Assembly (NCBI RefSeq): GCF_014648175.1
Contig: NZ_BMQP01000027.1
Span: 1 to 64,000 of the forward strand
DNA from: Planobispora rosea
GTDB lineage: Bacteria > Actinomycetota > Actinomycetes > Streptosporangiales > Streptosporangiaceae
DNA length: 64,000 bases
Direction of reading: 5' to 3'
In this document: positions 1 through 8,090 of the stretch, piece by piece
Layout: every line of letters begins with the position of its first letter
Numbering within the stretch: position 1 is the stretch's first letter
The notes under the pieces: model-generated
Database searches by the model: none
What the model was told of the DNA's origin: nothing
Seen by the model: only the letters and a program-made list of their open reading frames with translations
Translations under genes and position numbers: made by a program

Positions 1-945
1 TCCTTCCGCACGTGGGCGGCCAGGTTGCACGCCGAGGCCCGGACCAGGACGGACGAGCTCAGCCTGTGGACCCGGATCCTGGAAGGGAACGCCCAGGGGC
101 CGGACTCCGGTGGGAGCGGTTCCGGTGTACGGCTGGATCCCGCCGTGGACACCTTCGGCACCCAAGGGCATCTCACCCTCGACCTGCCCCCCGAGGTCAC
201 CGAGCCGCTGCTCACCGGCGTCCCGGCCGCCTTCCACGGCCGGGTCAACGACGTGCTGCTCGCCGGGCTGGCCCTCGCCGTGACCCGGTGCACCGGGCGG
301 GAGTCGGTCCTGATCGACCTGGAGGGGCACGGCCGGGAGGAGGTCTTCCCCGGAGTGGACCTGTCCAGGACGGTCGGCTGGTTCACCACCATGTACCCGG
401 TCCGGCTCGACGCGGGCCCGGCGGACTGGAGCGACCTGAGCGGGCCCACCGCCGGCCGGGCGATTAAGCGGGTCAAGGAGCAGCTCCGGGCGATCCCGGA
501 CAACGGCATCGGGTACGGCCTGCTCCGCCATCTCGACCCGGACGCCTCCGCCCGGCTCGGCGCGTACCCCGTCCCGGAGCTGGCCTTCAACTACCTCGGC
601 CGGGTGGACGCCGCCACCGGGACGGACTGGTCCCCGGCGGCCGAGGCCGACGCGGCCGGAGGCGGCCACGCGCCGGGCCTCGCGCTGCCGCACGCCCTGG
701 AGGTCAACGCCCTCACCCGGGACACGCCCGAGGGGCCGCGGCTCCGGGCGACCTGGTCGTGGGCCGGACGGCTGTACACCGAGGAGCAGGTCAGGGCACT
801 GGCCGAGGCGTGGTTCACCGCCCTGACCGGTCTGTCATCGCACACCGGCGGCGGCCTGACCCCCTCGGACCTGCTGGTCCCGATCAGTCAGGAAGAGATC
901 GACGCGTTCGCGGCGGAACTCGACGCGGAGTGGAGCGCCCGATGA
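1..945 (+). CDS. NRPS C-terminal fragment, epimerisation (E) domain (5' end outside window)
   Basis: This is the last ~314 residues of a non-ribosomal peptide synthetase that begins upstream of the window. It carries late epimerisation-domain motifs: SFRTWAARL near the left edge, an EGHGREEVFPGVDLS block followed by RTVGWFTTMYPV, GIGYGLLRHL, and the FNYLGR signature. The HHxxxDG-type catalytic motif lies before the window. E domains racemise the aminoacyl or peptidyl group on the preceding carrier protein, so the residue loaded upstream is probably passed on in D form. Its stop overlaps the next NRPS start (ATGA), which indicates coupled translation and transfer to the following C-A-T-TE module. 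The family call is firm. The amino acid handled cannot be read here because the adenylation domain is not in the window. Confidence 0.93.
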   Translation, partial: SFRTWAARLHAEARTRTDELSLWTRILEGNAQGPDSGGSGSGVRLDPAVDTFGTQGHLTLDLPPEVTEPLLTGVPAAFHGRVNDVLLAGLALAVTRCTGRESVLIDLEGHGREEVFPGVDLSRTVGWFTTMYPVRLDAGPADWSDLSGPTAGRAIKRVKEQLRAIPDNGIGYGLLRHLDPDASARLGAYPVPELAFNYLGRVDAATGTDWSPAAEADAAGGGHAPGLALPHALEVNALTRDTPEGPRLRATWSWAGRLYTEEQVRALAEAWFTALTGLSSHTGGGLTPSDLLVPISQEEIDAFAAELDAEWSAR

Positions 946-3900
946 CCTCACGTGGTCCGATACCTCCGAGAGCTTCAGCGATCTCGATGTCTCCGGCGTC
1001 TCCGGCGTCTCCGGCGGACCGGGCGGTGGGCCCGAGGGGGCAGCTTGAGGACATCCTGCCGTTGTCACCGCTCCAGCAGGGCCTGTACTTCCACGCCGTC
1101 TTCGACGAGGCCGCGCCCGACGTCTACACCGCCCAGCTCGCGCTCGACCTGGAGGGCCCCCTCGACGCGGACAGGCTCAGGAGGGCGGTCGCCCGGTTGC
1201 TGGAGCGCCATCCCAACCTGCGCGCGTCCTTCCGGCAGCGGGTCAACGGCGAGCCCGTCCAGCTCGTCCACCGTCGCGTCGAGGTCCCCTGGCGGGAGAT
1301 CTCCGGCCGGGACCCCGAGGCCGTCGCCGCCGAGGAGCGGGCCCGCCGCTTCGATCTGACCCGTCCCCCGCTCCTGCGCGTCGCCCTGGTGCGGACCGGG
1401 CCCGCCAGGAACCGGCTGATCTTCACCAACCACCACATCCTGCTCGACGGGTGGTCCACCCCTCTGCTCGCCGCCGAGCTGCTCGCCCTCTACACCGGCG
1501 CCGAGCCGCCGCCCGCCCCGCCGTACAAGGACTACCTGGCCTGGCTCGTACGGCAGGACCGCGGCGCCGCCGGGGACGCCTGGAAGCGAGCCCTGCGCGG
1601 CCTCGACGGCCCCACCCTCGTCGCCCCCGACCTGGCGGGCCGGCCCCCGGCGGAGCCCGGACGCGTCCGCGCCCACCTCAGTGAGGATCTCACCGCCCGG
1701 CTCACCGCCGTCCTGCGCTCCCGCTCCCTGACCCTCAACACCGCGGTCCAGGGGGCGTGGGCGCTGCTGCTGGCCCTGCTGACCGGCCGCGACGACGTGG
1801 TCTCCGGCTGCACCGTCTCCGGCCGCCCGGCCGAGCTGCCCGGCGTCGAGCGCATGATCGGCCTGTTCATCAACACCCTCCCGGTCCGGGTACGGCTCCG
1901 CCCCGAGGAGACCCTCGCCGGCCTGCTGACCCGCCTCCAGGCCGAGCAGGCCGAGCTGCTGCCCCACCACCACCTCGGCCTCGCCGACATCCAGCGCCTG
2001 AACGGCTCCGGCCCGCTGTTCGACACCATGACGGTCCTGGAGAACTACCCCCTGGACGCCTCGGCGGCCGAGGTCGGCGACGGGCTGCGGCTGATGGGAG
2101 CCGGAGGGAACGACGCCACCCACTACCCGCTCGCCCTCGCCGTCGTCCCCGGCGGGCGCCTGTCCCTGCGGCTGGACCACCGGCCGGACGTCTTCCCCCG
2201 CACCGCCGCGCTCAGCCTCCTCGACCGGCTGTCCCGGCTGCTCAAGGCCGTCGCCGCTGACCCCGACCTGCCGCTGTCCCGGCTCGACCTGCTCTCCGGG
2301 GAGGAACGGGCCCTGGTCGGGGCGGAGGCCGTACCGGGCGGGGAAGCCCCTGCGGGAACGGCGGACGCGACCATCGTGAGCGCCTTCGCCGAGCAGGTGG
2401 AGCGGACCCCGGACGCCGAGGCGGTCGCCGGAGACGGGATCTCTCTCACCTACGCCGAGCTCAACGGGCGGGCCAACCGGCTCGCGCACCGGCTGATCGA
2501 GCTGGGCGTGGGGCCGGAGACGCCGGTCGCGGTCCTGCTGGAGCGCTCACCCGAGGTGATCGTGACGACCCTGGCGATCGCCAAGGCCGGGGGGACGTAC
2601 GTGCCCGTCCATCACGGCTACCCGCCCGACCGGATGAGCTGGGTGATGGCCGACACCGGCGCGCCGGTCCTGGTCACCGACCGCGAGCCCGGCTTCGCCC
2701 ACGCGGCCGCGGTGGTCCGGGTGGACTCCGCGGCGGTCCCGGGTGCGGACGGCGGGACGGGGGACGGCGAGGTGCGCTACGTGCCGGAGTACGACCCGCA
2801 CGTGAGGGTCCATCCCGACCAGCTCCTCTACGTGATCTACACCTCGGGGTCGACGGGCACCCCCAAGGGCGTGGCCGTACGGCACCGCGACGTCCTGGCC
2901 CTGGCCGCGGACCATCGCTGGAGCGGCAGGCACCGGCGGGTGCTGATGCACTCGCCGCACGCCTTCGACGCCTCCACCTACGAGATCTGGGTGCCGCTGC
3001 TGACCGGCGGCGCGGTCGTCGTCGCCCCGCCCGGCGAGCTGGACCCGGCCGCTCTCGCGCGCCTGACCGCCGAGCACCGCCTGACCGCGCTGTTCCTGAC
3101 CACGGCCCTGTTCAACCTGGTCGCGGAGGAGGCGCCGGGCACGTTCGGGGCGCTCGCGGAACTGCTGACCGGCGGGGAGGCCGCCTCGCCCGCGGCCATG
3201 CGCCGGGTCCGGGAGTCCTGCCCGGACACCGTCCTCGGCCACGTCTACGGCCCCACCGAGACCACCACCTACGCCACCTATCACGCCGTGACCCGGACCC
3301 ATGACGCGGCGCCGCCCATCGGCCGGGCCATGGACGGCATGCGGGCCCACGTGCTCGACCGTTTCCTGCGGCCGGTCCCGCCGGGCGCGATCGGCGAACT
3401 GTACCTGTCGGGCGCCGGTCTCGCCCGCGGCTACCTGGGCCGCCCGGGGCTGACCGCGGAGCGGTTCGTGGCCTGCCCGTACGGCGGCGGGCGGATGTAC
3501 CGGACCGGGGACCTGGTCCGGTGGACCGGGGACGGCGAACTGGAGTACGTGGGGCGGGCCGACTTCCAGGTCAAGATCCGCGGGTTCCGGATCGAGCTGG
3601 GGGAGATCGAGTCGGTGCTCTCCCGGCACCCGTCGGTCGCGCAGGTGTCGGTGGCCGTCCACGACAACCGCCTGGTCGCCTACGTGGTCCCCGCCGCCGG
3701 GGCGGACACGGGAACGGCAGCGGTGGAGGAGCCGGCGGACGCGGGAAGGGCACCGGTGAGGGGGCTGCGGGACTTCGCGCGGACGGTGCCGGTGGGGGAG
3801 CTGCGGGACTTCGCGGGGGAGACCCTGCCGGAGTACATGGTTCCGCAGGTGGTCCTCGGCCTGGACGCGCTCCCGCTCACCCCGAACGGCAAGGTGGATC

Positions 3901-4937
3901 GCGCAGCCCTTCCCAAGCCGGATATATCGGCATCCGGGAGGCCGCCGCAGACCCCCGAGGAGGAGCGGCTCTGCCGCCTGTTCTCCGAGGTGCTCGGCCT
4001 GGACCGGGTCGGCGCCGACGACGGTTTCTTCGACCTGGGCGGCGACAGCATCGCGGTCATCCAGCTCGTCTCCCGCGCCCGCAGGGAGGGCTTGGAGATC
4101 AGCCCCCGTGAGGTGTTCGCCTCCCAGACCGTCGAGGCCCTGGTCCGCGGCGGCTCCTCGGGCCGGGAGATGCTGCTCCCGCTGCGCGCGGCGGGCGCCG
4201 CGTCGCCGTTGCCGCCGTTGTTCTGCGTGCACCCGGGCGCCGGGCTCGGCTGGCCGTACTCCGGCCTGCTCCGCCACCTCGGCCCGGAGCAGCCGGTCTA
4301 CGCCTTCCAGGCGCGGGTGTTGTCCGAGCCGGACTACACGGCCCCGTCGATCGAGGCCATGGCCCGGGACTACCTCGCCTGCCTCCGCCGGGTCCAGCCG
4401 CACGGGCCGTACCGGCTGGCGGGCTGGTCGATGGGCGGCCTGATCGCCCACGCCATGGCCGTCGAACTGCGTGAGCGAGGCGAGGAGGTCGCGCTGCTGG
4501 CGATCCTCGACGCCTATCCCCACCCGGTCCGGCGTAACGCCCCGGACGAACGTGAGGTGCTGTCCGAACTGCTGGCCGCGGCCGGTTACCGGGGGACGGG
4601 GGAGACCGAGGACATCGTCGCCTTCGTCCAGGCGCAGGGCGGCCGGTACGCCACCCTCGACGAGCCGACCCTGCTGGCGGTCTACCGCAACTACCGAAAT
4701 GGTGTGAAGATCTCCCAGGAGTACGAACCTCGAATCTTCGAGGGAGACGTGCTCTTTGTCACAGCCGCCCACGGCCGCGAGGCGGACAGCCCCACGGCCG
4801 CCGAATGGAAACCGTACGTCACCGGCATGATCGAGGATCACATGGTCGCCTGCGATCATGAAAGCATGCTCAACCCCGGGCCGGCGGCGGAGATCGCCGC
4901 ACTGCTCGGAGCCGCACTGCGCAGAAGGGAACCGTGA
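942..4937 (+). CDS. NRPS terminal module, C-A-T-TE
   Basis: This 1331-residue single-module synthetase is the last chain-elongation step. The condensation domain (about 35-450) has LSPLQQGLYFH and the active-site NHHILLDG motif (about 163-170); as it follows an E domain it should be a D-to-L condensing type. The adenylation domain (about 480-985) has YTSGSTGTPKG and YRTGDL, with FDASTYEIW starting the binding pocket (Asp676). The read-out pocket code is D-A-Y-F-L-G-V-T-Y-K, which points to an aliphatic, possibly beta-branched residue such as Ile or Val (inference). The carrier domain has GGDSI with Ser1036 for phosphopantetheine. The thioesterase has GWSMGG (Ser1163) and a late His1306, and releases or cyclises the product. 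The start is the ATG overlapping the previous stop. The frame is open further upstream, but that part lies inside the E-domain gene. Confidence 0.96.
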   Translation: MTSRGPIPPRASAISMSPASPASPADRAVGPRGQLEDILPLSPLQQGLYFHAVFDEAAPDVYTAQLALDLEGPLDADRLRRAVARLLERHPNLRASFRQRVNGEPVQLVHRRVEVPWREISGRDPEAVAAEERARRFDLTRPPLLRVALVRTGPARNRLIFTNHHILLDGWSTPLLAAELLALYTGAEPPPAPPYKDYLAWLVRQDRGAAGDAWKRALRGLDGPTLVAPDLAGRPPAEPGRVRAHLSEDLTARLTAVLRSRSLTLNTAVQGAWALLLALLTGRDDVVSGCTVSGRPAELPGVERMIGLFINTLPVRVRLRPEETLAGLLTRLQAEQAELLPHHHLGLADIQRLNGSGPLFDTMTVLENYPLDASAAEVGDGLRLMGAGGNDATHYPLALAVVPGGRLSLRLDHRPDVFPRTAALSLLDRLSRLLKAVAADPDLPLSRLDLLSGEERALVGAEAVPGGEAPAGTADATIVSAFAEQVERTPDAEAVAGDGISLTYAELNGRANRLAHRLIELGVGPETPVAVLLERSPEVIVTTLAIAKAGGTYVPVHHGYPPDRMSWVMADTGAPVLVTDREPGFAHAAAVVRVDSAAVPGADGGTGDGEVRYVPEYDPHVRVHPDQLLYVIYTSGSTGTPKGVAVRHRDVLALAADHRWSGRHRRVLMHSPHAFDASTYEIWVPLLTGGAVVVAPPGELDPAALARLTAEHRLTALFLTTALFNLVAEEAPGTFGALAELLTGGEAASPAAMRRVRESCPDTVLGHVYGPTETTTYATYHAVTRTHDAAPPIGRAMDGMRAHVLDRFLRPVPPGAIGELYLSGAGLARGYLGRPGLTAERFVACPYGGGRMYRTGDLVRWTGDGELEYVGRADFQVKIRGFRIELGEIESVLSRHPSVAQVSVAVHDNRLVAYVVPAAGADTGTAAVEEPADAGRAPVRGLRDFARTVPVGELRDFAGETLPEYMVPQVVLGLDALPLTPNGKVDRAALPKPDISASGRPPQTPEEERLCRLFSEVLGLDRVGADDGFFDLGGDSIAVIQLVSRARREGLEISPREVFASQTVEALVRGGSSGREMLLPLRAAGAASPLPPLFCVHPGAGLGWPYSGLLRHLGPEQPVYAFQARVLSEPDYTAPSIEAMARDYLACLRRVQPHGPYRLAGWSMGGLIAHAMAVELRERGEEVALLAILDAYPHPVRRNAPDEREVLSELLAAAGYRGTGETEDIVAFVQAQGGRYATLDEPTLLAVYRNYRNGVKISQEYEPRIFEGDVLFVTAAHGREADSPTAAEWKPYVTGMIEDHMVACDHESMLNPGPAAEIAALLGAALRRREP

Positions 4938-5146
4938 TGACCAACCCGTTCGAGAACCCCGACGGCTCCTACTTCGCCCTGATCAACGACGAGGGCCAGT
5001 ACTCCCTGTGGCCCGCGTGGGCGGAGATCCCGGCGGGCTGGACCGTCGCCTTCGGCGAGGACACCCGCGAGGCCTGCCTGGAGCACATCGAGACCAACTG
5101 GACCGACATGCGCCCGAAGAGCCTGATCCAGGCGATGGGCGAATGA
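4937..5146 (+). CDS. MbtH-like protein
   Basis: This 69-residue protein has the MbtH signature NDEGQYSLWPAWAEIPAGW and the three conserved tryptophans. MbtH proteins bind NRPS adenylation domains and are often needed for their solubility or activity. The ATG shares its first base with the TGA of the NRPS gene, and a GAAGGGA ribosome-binding site lies 6 nt upstream; a GTG 3 nt earlier is an alternative start. The next gene overlaps its stop by ATGA. Position in the operon implies that it serves this synthetase. Length is typical for the family. Confidence 0.95.
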   Translation: MTNPFENPDGSYFALINDEGQYSLWPAWAEIPAGWTVAFGEDTREACLEHIETNWTDMRPKSLIQAMGE

Positions 5147-5880
5147 CCTGGCTGCGCTGCCCCCGTCCACGGCCCCGGGCGGTCGCCCGGTTGATCTGCT
5201 TCGCGCACGCGGGCGGGTCGGCCACCGCCTACCGCGAGTGGCCCGCGCTGCTGCCCGAGTCCGTCGAGCTGCACGCCGTGCAGCTCCCCGGCCGGGCCGA
5301 CCGGTTCAACGAGCCGTTCCCGGAGAGCCTGCAGGCCCTGGTCGAGGAGGTCGCCGCCGAGCTGGCCCCGCTGCTGGACCGGCGGGTCGCGCTGTTCGGG
5401 CACAGCATGGGCGGGCTGGTGGCCTACGAGGTCACGCGGCTGCTGGAGGAGCGTGGGACCGGTCCGGTCCGGTTGTTCGTCTCGGGCTGCACGGCACCGC
5501 ACGAGCGACGGCTGGACCGCCGCGTGTCGGAGTACGACGACGACCGCCTGGCGGCCGAGCTCGTCCGGCTGGGCGGCACCGAGTCGGAGATCTTCGCTCA
5601 CCCGGCGATGCGGGAGATCGTCCTTCCCTACGTCCGCGGTGACTTCCGCCTGATCGAGCACCACCGTTCCCGCCCCGGGCCTCCGCTGCGCACCCCGGTC
5701 TCCGCACTCGTCGGCGAGGCCGACCCGGTCGTCACGGCGGCCCAGGCCAAGGCGTGGGAGGCGTGCACGGTCTCGGACTTCTCCCTGACGGTCTTCCCCG
5801 GTGACCACTTCTACCTGCAGCAGTTGCGGGAGCAGGTGGTCACCGAGGTCGTGCAGAGGGTGGGCGTGGCGTCCGTGTGA
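5143..5880 (+). CDS. type II thioesterase (NRPS editing)
   Basis: This 245-residue alpha/beta hydrolase of the GrsT/RifR type is normal in length for a discrete thioesterase. It shows the early FAHAGGSA oxyanion region, the nucleophile elbow GHSMGG (Ser88) and a late GDHFYL (His222). Such enzymes remove mis-primed or stalled acyl groups from carrier-protein pantetheine arms. The ATG overlaps the MbtH stop, so it is the last coupled gene of the NRPS operon. Only 12 bp separate it from the convergent lipase gene, and no clear hairpin fits in that gap. Confidence 0.94.
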   Translation: MTWLRCPRPRPRAVARLICFAHAGGSATAYREWPALLPESVELHAVQLPGRADRFNEPFPESLQALVEEVAAELAPLLDRRVALFGHSMGGLVAYEVTRLLEERGTGPVRLFVSGCTAPHERRLDRRVSEYDDDRLAAELVRLGGTESEIFAHPAMREIVLPYVRGDFRLIEHHRSRPGPPLRTPVSALVGEADPVVTAAQAKAWEACTVSDFSLTVFPGDHFYLQQLREQVVTEVVQRVGVASV

Positions 5881-5892
5881 CGGGCACGGGGC

Positions 5893-6783
5893 TCAGATGA
5901 TCAGGGCGAAACAGTCCGGCCGGTAGTCCCCGGGCAGCGGTCCGGGGACCTCCAGCGCCTTGTTGACGTAGGAGAGCATCACCGGGTCCAGGGTCTCCAG
6001 GTTGTGCCCGATGGCGCCCTCGACGAGCCCCTTGAGCGGGCAGTCGTCCTGGAGCAGGCGGTTGCCGACCTGCTCCCGCGGGCCCTCGATGAAGGTCGAG
6101 GCCGCCGCCTGCTCGGCCTTGAGCCCCAGGGCGGTGTAGCTCACACCGGCCTCGACCATCGACGGGGTGTTGAGCGCCTTCATCAGGTCGGAGTCCGGGC
6201 GCAGCTCGTCGCAGACCGTCTCCCGGCCGCAGCTCCTGCCCAGCTCCTCGGTGATCTTATGGTGCGGGGCCCCCAACGTGATCAGCTCCGTGACCCTGGC
6301 CGCCCCGCCGTCGAAACGCATGTACGCCCGGGGCACGATCCCGCCGAGACTGTGCCCGACGATCGCCACCTTCTCGGCCCCGGTCGCCTGGAGCACTCCC
6401 TCCACGAAGATCCCCAGCGCCTCCGCCGACTCCCTGATCGACCTGCTCCACCCGTAGTCGAGAGAGAAGACGCAGTAACCCTGCTTGCTCAGGTACGGCG
6501 CCGCCACCGGCCAGGTGACCGCCCCGGTGCTCTTGGCGCCGTGCACCAGCACCACCGGGTACGGCGTGCTCTCGCGCGGACGGCAGTCGAAGTCGTTGGC
6601 CTCGTCCAGTCCTTCGGAGGCCATCCTCCTGGCCTCGGCGACCCGGTCGACCCTGGACGGCTCACCCGGCCCGGATGACGTCCCCGCGCTCAGCAGCGTG
6701 TCGGCGGCGAAGACGAGGACCGCGAGCCCGATGACGGCGCACAGGATGACCACGGCGATCTGACCGAGACGGAGCTGTCCCAC
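5893..6783 (-). CDS. secreted or membrane-anchored lipase/esterase (lipase class 2-like)
   Basis: The 296-residue protein begins with one hydrophobic segment (about 8-30) that is an uncleaved anchor or signal peptide, then an alpha/beta hydrolase fold. VVLVHG forms the oxyanion region, GHSLGG (Ser145) is the nucleophile elbow, and GHNLETLDP near the C-terminus supplies the likely His. The GYCVFSLDYGW segment is typical of actinobacterial LipA/EstA-type triacylglycerol lipases. The four cysteines after the anchor could form extracellular disulphides. Translation starts at a GTG preceded by a strong GGAGGAG site. It converges on the NRPS operon and appears monocistronic. Substrate is not determinable from sequence. 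Confidence 0.85.
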   Translation of the reverse strand: MGQLRLGQIAVVILCAVIGLAVLVFAADTLLSAGTSSGPGEPSRVDRVAEARRMASEGLDEANDFDCRPRESTPYPVVLVHGAKSTGAVTWPVAAPYLSKQGYCVFSLDYGWSRSIRESAEALGIFVEGVLQATGAEKVAIVGHSLGGIVPRAYMRFDGGAARVTELITLGAPHHKITEELGRSCGRETVCDELRPDSDLMKALNTPSMVEAGVSYTALGLKAEQAAASTFIEGPREQVGNRLLQDDCPLKGLVEGAIGHNLETLDPVMLSYVNKALEVPGPLPGDYRPDCFALII

Positions 6784-7084
6784 GATCTCTCCTCCGGAGG
6801 AATCCAGAAGGGCAGCTTGTCCCGTGTCTCCTCCCGGGATCTATGGCCCGGCCGCGCCGCTTCCCCGGCGAACTTGGCATCGCCGTACAAACCGCCGGGC
6901 GGCTCGGCGGAGACGAGCTCGAACGCAGCCGGCGGGAAGTCCGCCTCGCTCCGCACTCCGGTGAACTCCGCTGGAACCACCCGGTGAGCTCCACCGGAGT
7001 CGTCGTGAGTTCTGCCGAAGAAACACGGTCCCTTGGGCGGGAAGTGCCCATGAGACGGGACGGGCGGGCCGTTACCGTCGCCCT
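6784..7084. other. divergent intergenic region, no gene seen
   Basis: This 301-bp gap lies between the lipase (leftward) and the carbamate kinase (rightward). It holds the lipase ribosome-binding site at its left end and a TACCGT -10-like box 6 nt before the kinase GTG at its right end. Two imperfect direct copies of a CCGGTGA-CTCC motif lie near 6959-6998. Open frames cross it on both strands but lack coding character and recognisable motifs. Confidence 0.5.
7073..7078 (+). promoter_or_regulatory. -10 box of probable leaderless carbamate kinase mRNA
   Basis: TACCGT fits the actinobacterial TANNNT -10 consensus and ends 6 nt before the GTG start, with no purine-rich ribosome-binding site in between. 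That spacing would put transcription start at or next to the start codon. Confidence 0.5.
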
Positions 7085-7993
7085 GTGGGTGAACGTGTGG
7101 TGATCGCGCTCGGCGGCAACGCCATGACGGCCTCCGACGGCAGCGCCTCCCCGCAGGACCAGCGCCGCGCGGTCGAGGGGGCGATGCGCCATGCCGCCGC
7201 GCTGATCGCGATGGGCCACCAGGTCGTCCTCACCCACGGCAACGGCCCGCAGGTCGGCAACCTGCTGCTGAAGAACCAGCTCGCCGCGGACGTGGTGCCC
7301 CCGGTGCCGCTCGACTGGTGCGGGGCGCAGACCCAGGCGACGATCGGCACGCTCATCCTCAACGCGCTTGAGGGACGCGCCGCCGTCGTGGTCACCCGTA
7401 CGCTCGTCGACCCCGCCGACCCGGCCTTCCACGACCCGGTCAAGCCGATCGGCCGCTACTTCGCCGAGGCCGAGGCCCGCCGGTTCATGGAGCTCGGCCA
7501 GACGTGGCGGCGCTTCGAGAAGGGCTGGCGCCGGGTGGTCCCCTCCCCGGAGCCGCTGCAGATCCTCGACGCGCCCGCGGTGGCCGCGCTGATGGCCGCC
7601 GGGTTCGTCGTGGTGGCGGCGGGCGGCGGGGGAGTGCCCGTGGTCCGCGACCGCGAGGGACGGCTGACCGGAGTCGAGGCGGTCATCGACAAGGACCTGG
7701 TCGCGACCCTGCTGGCCCGCACGGTCAGGGCGGCCAGCCTGGTGATCGCCACCGACGTCCCGCACGCCGTCATGGGGTTCGGTACGGCGCACGCCCGCCC
7801 GATCGGCCCGATCACCGCCTCCGAACTCCGCGAGCTGCAGGCGGCCGGGCACTTCGCCGAGGGCAGCATGGGCCCGAAGGTGGAGGCCGCCCTGCGCTTC
7901 GTCGAGCACGGCGGGGACAAGGCGGTCATCACCTCGCTGGAGAACATCGCGGAGGCGGTCGCCGGGCGGGCCGGAACCGTGGTGCGCAAGTAA
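7085..7993 (+). CDS. arcC: carbamate kinase
   Basis: This 302-residue amino-acid-kinase-fold protein transfers phosphate between carbamoyl phosphate and ADP, yielding ATP and carbamate. Diagnostic segments are VIALGGNAM at the N-terminus, THGNGPQVGNLLLKNQ, the AAGGGGVPVV nucleotide-binding loop, VEAVIDKDL, IATDVP and GSMGPKVEAA near the C-terminus. Length is typical. No arginine deiminase or ornithine carbamoyltransferase lies beside it. Instead the next gene, 97 bp downstream, encodes a ring-opening amidohydrolase, suggesting use of carbamate or carbamoyl phosphate from a heterocycle or ureido route (inference). The last five codons plus TAA are the first unit of a five-copy 18-bp tandem repeat. 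Confidence 0.95.
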   Translation: MGERVVIALGGNAMTASDGSASPQDQRRAVEGAMRHAAALIAMGHQVVLTHGNGPQVGNLLLKNQLAADVVPPVPLDWCGAQTQATIGTLILNALEGRAAVVVTRTLVDPADPAFHDPVKPIGRYFAEAEARRFMELGQTWRRFEKGWRRVVPSPEPLQILDAPAVAALMAAGFVVVAAGGGGVPVVRDREGRLTGVEAVIDKDLVATLLARTVRAASLVIATDVPHAVMGFGTAHARPIGPITASELRELQAAGHFAEGSMGPKVEAALRFVEHGGDKAVITSLENIAEAVAGRAGTVVRK

Positions 7994-8065
7994 ACCCCGG
8001 CGCGCAAGTAAATCCCGGCGCGGAAGTAAACCGTGGTGCGGAAGTAAACCGTGGTGCGGAAGTAA
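7976..8065 (+). repeat. 18-bp tandem repeat, five copies, each with an in-frame TAA
   Basis: Units start at 7976, 7994, 8012, 8030 and 8048. The reference unit ACCGTGGTGCGCAAGTAA encodes Thr-Val-Val-Arg-Lys-stop. The last two copies are identical to each other, and the others differ by a few substitutions. Because 18 is a multiple of three, all five TAA codons are in the carbamate kinase frame. The array fills most of the space before the next gene. Confidence 0.95.
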
Positions 8066-8090
8066 GACGACCGACTGGAAGGTGACTGGA

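Noticed and set aside
2547..4859. Minus-strand open frame of about 770 codons
   Set aside because: It is antisense to the NRPS adenylation, carrier and thioesterase domains and has shadow-frame composition.
7976..8065. CRISPR-like array
   Set aside because: Units are contiguous 18-mers without spacers, tied to a gene end; there are no cas genes.
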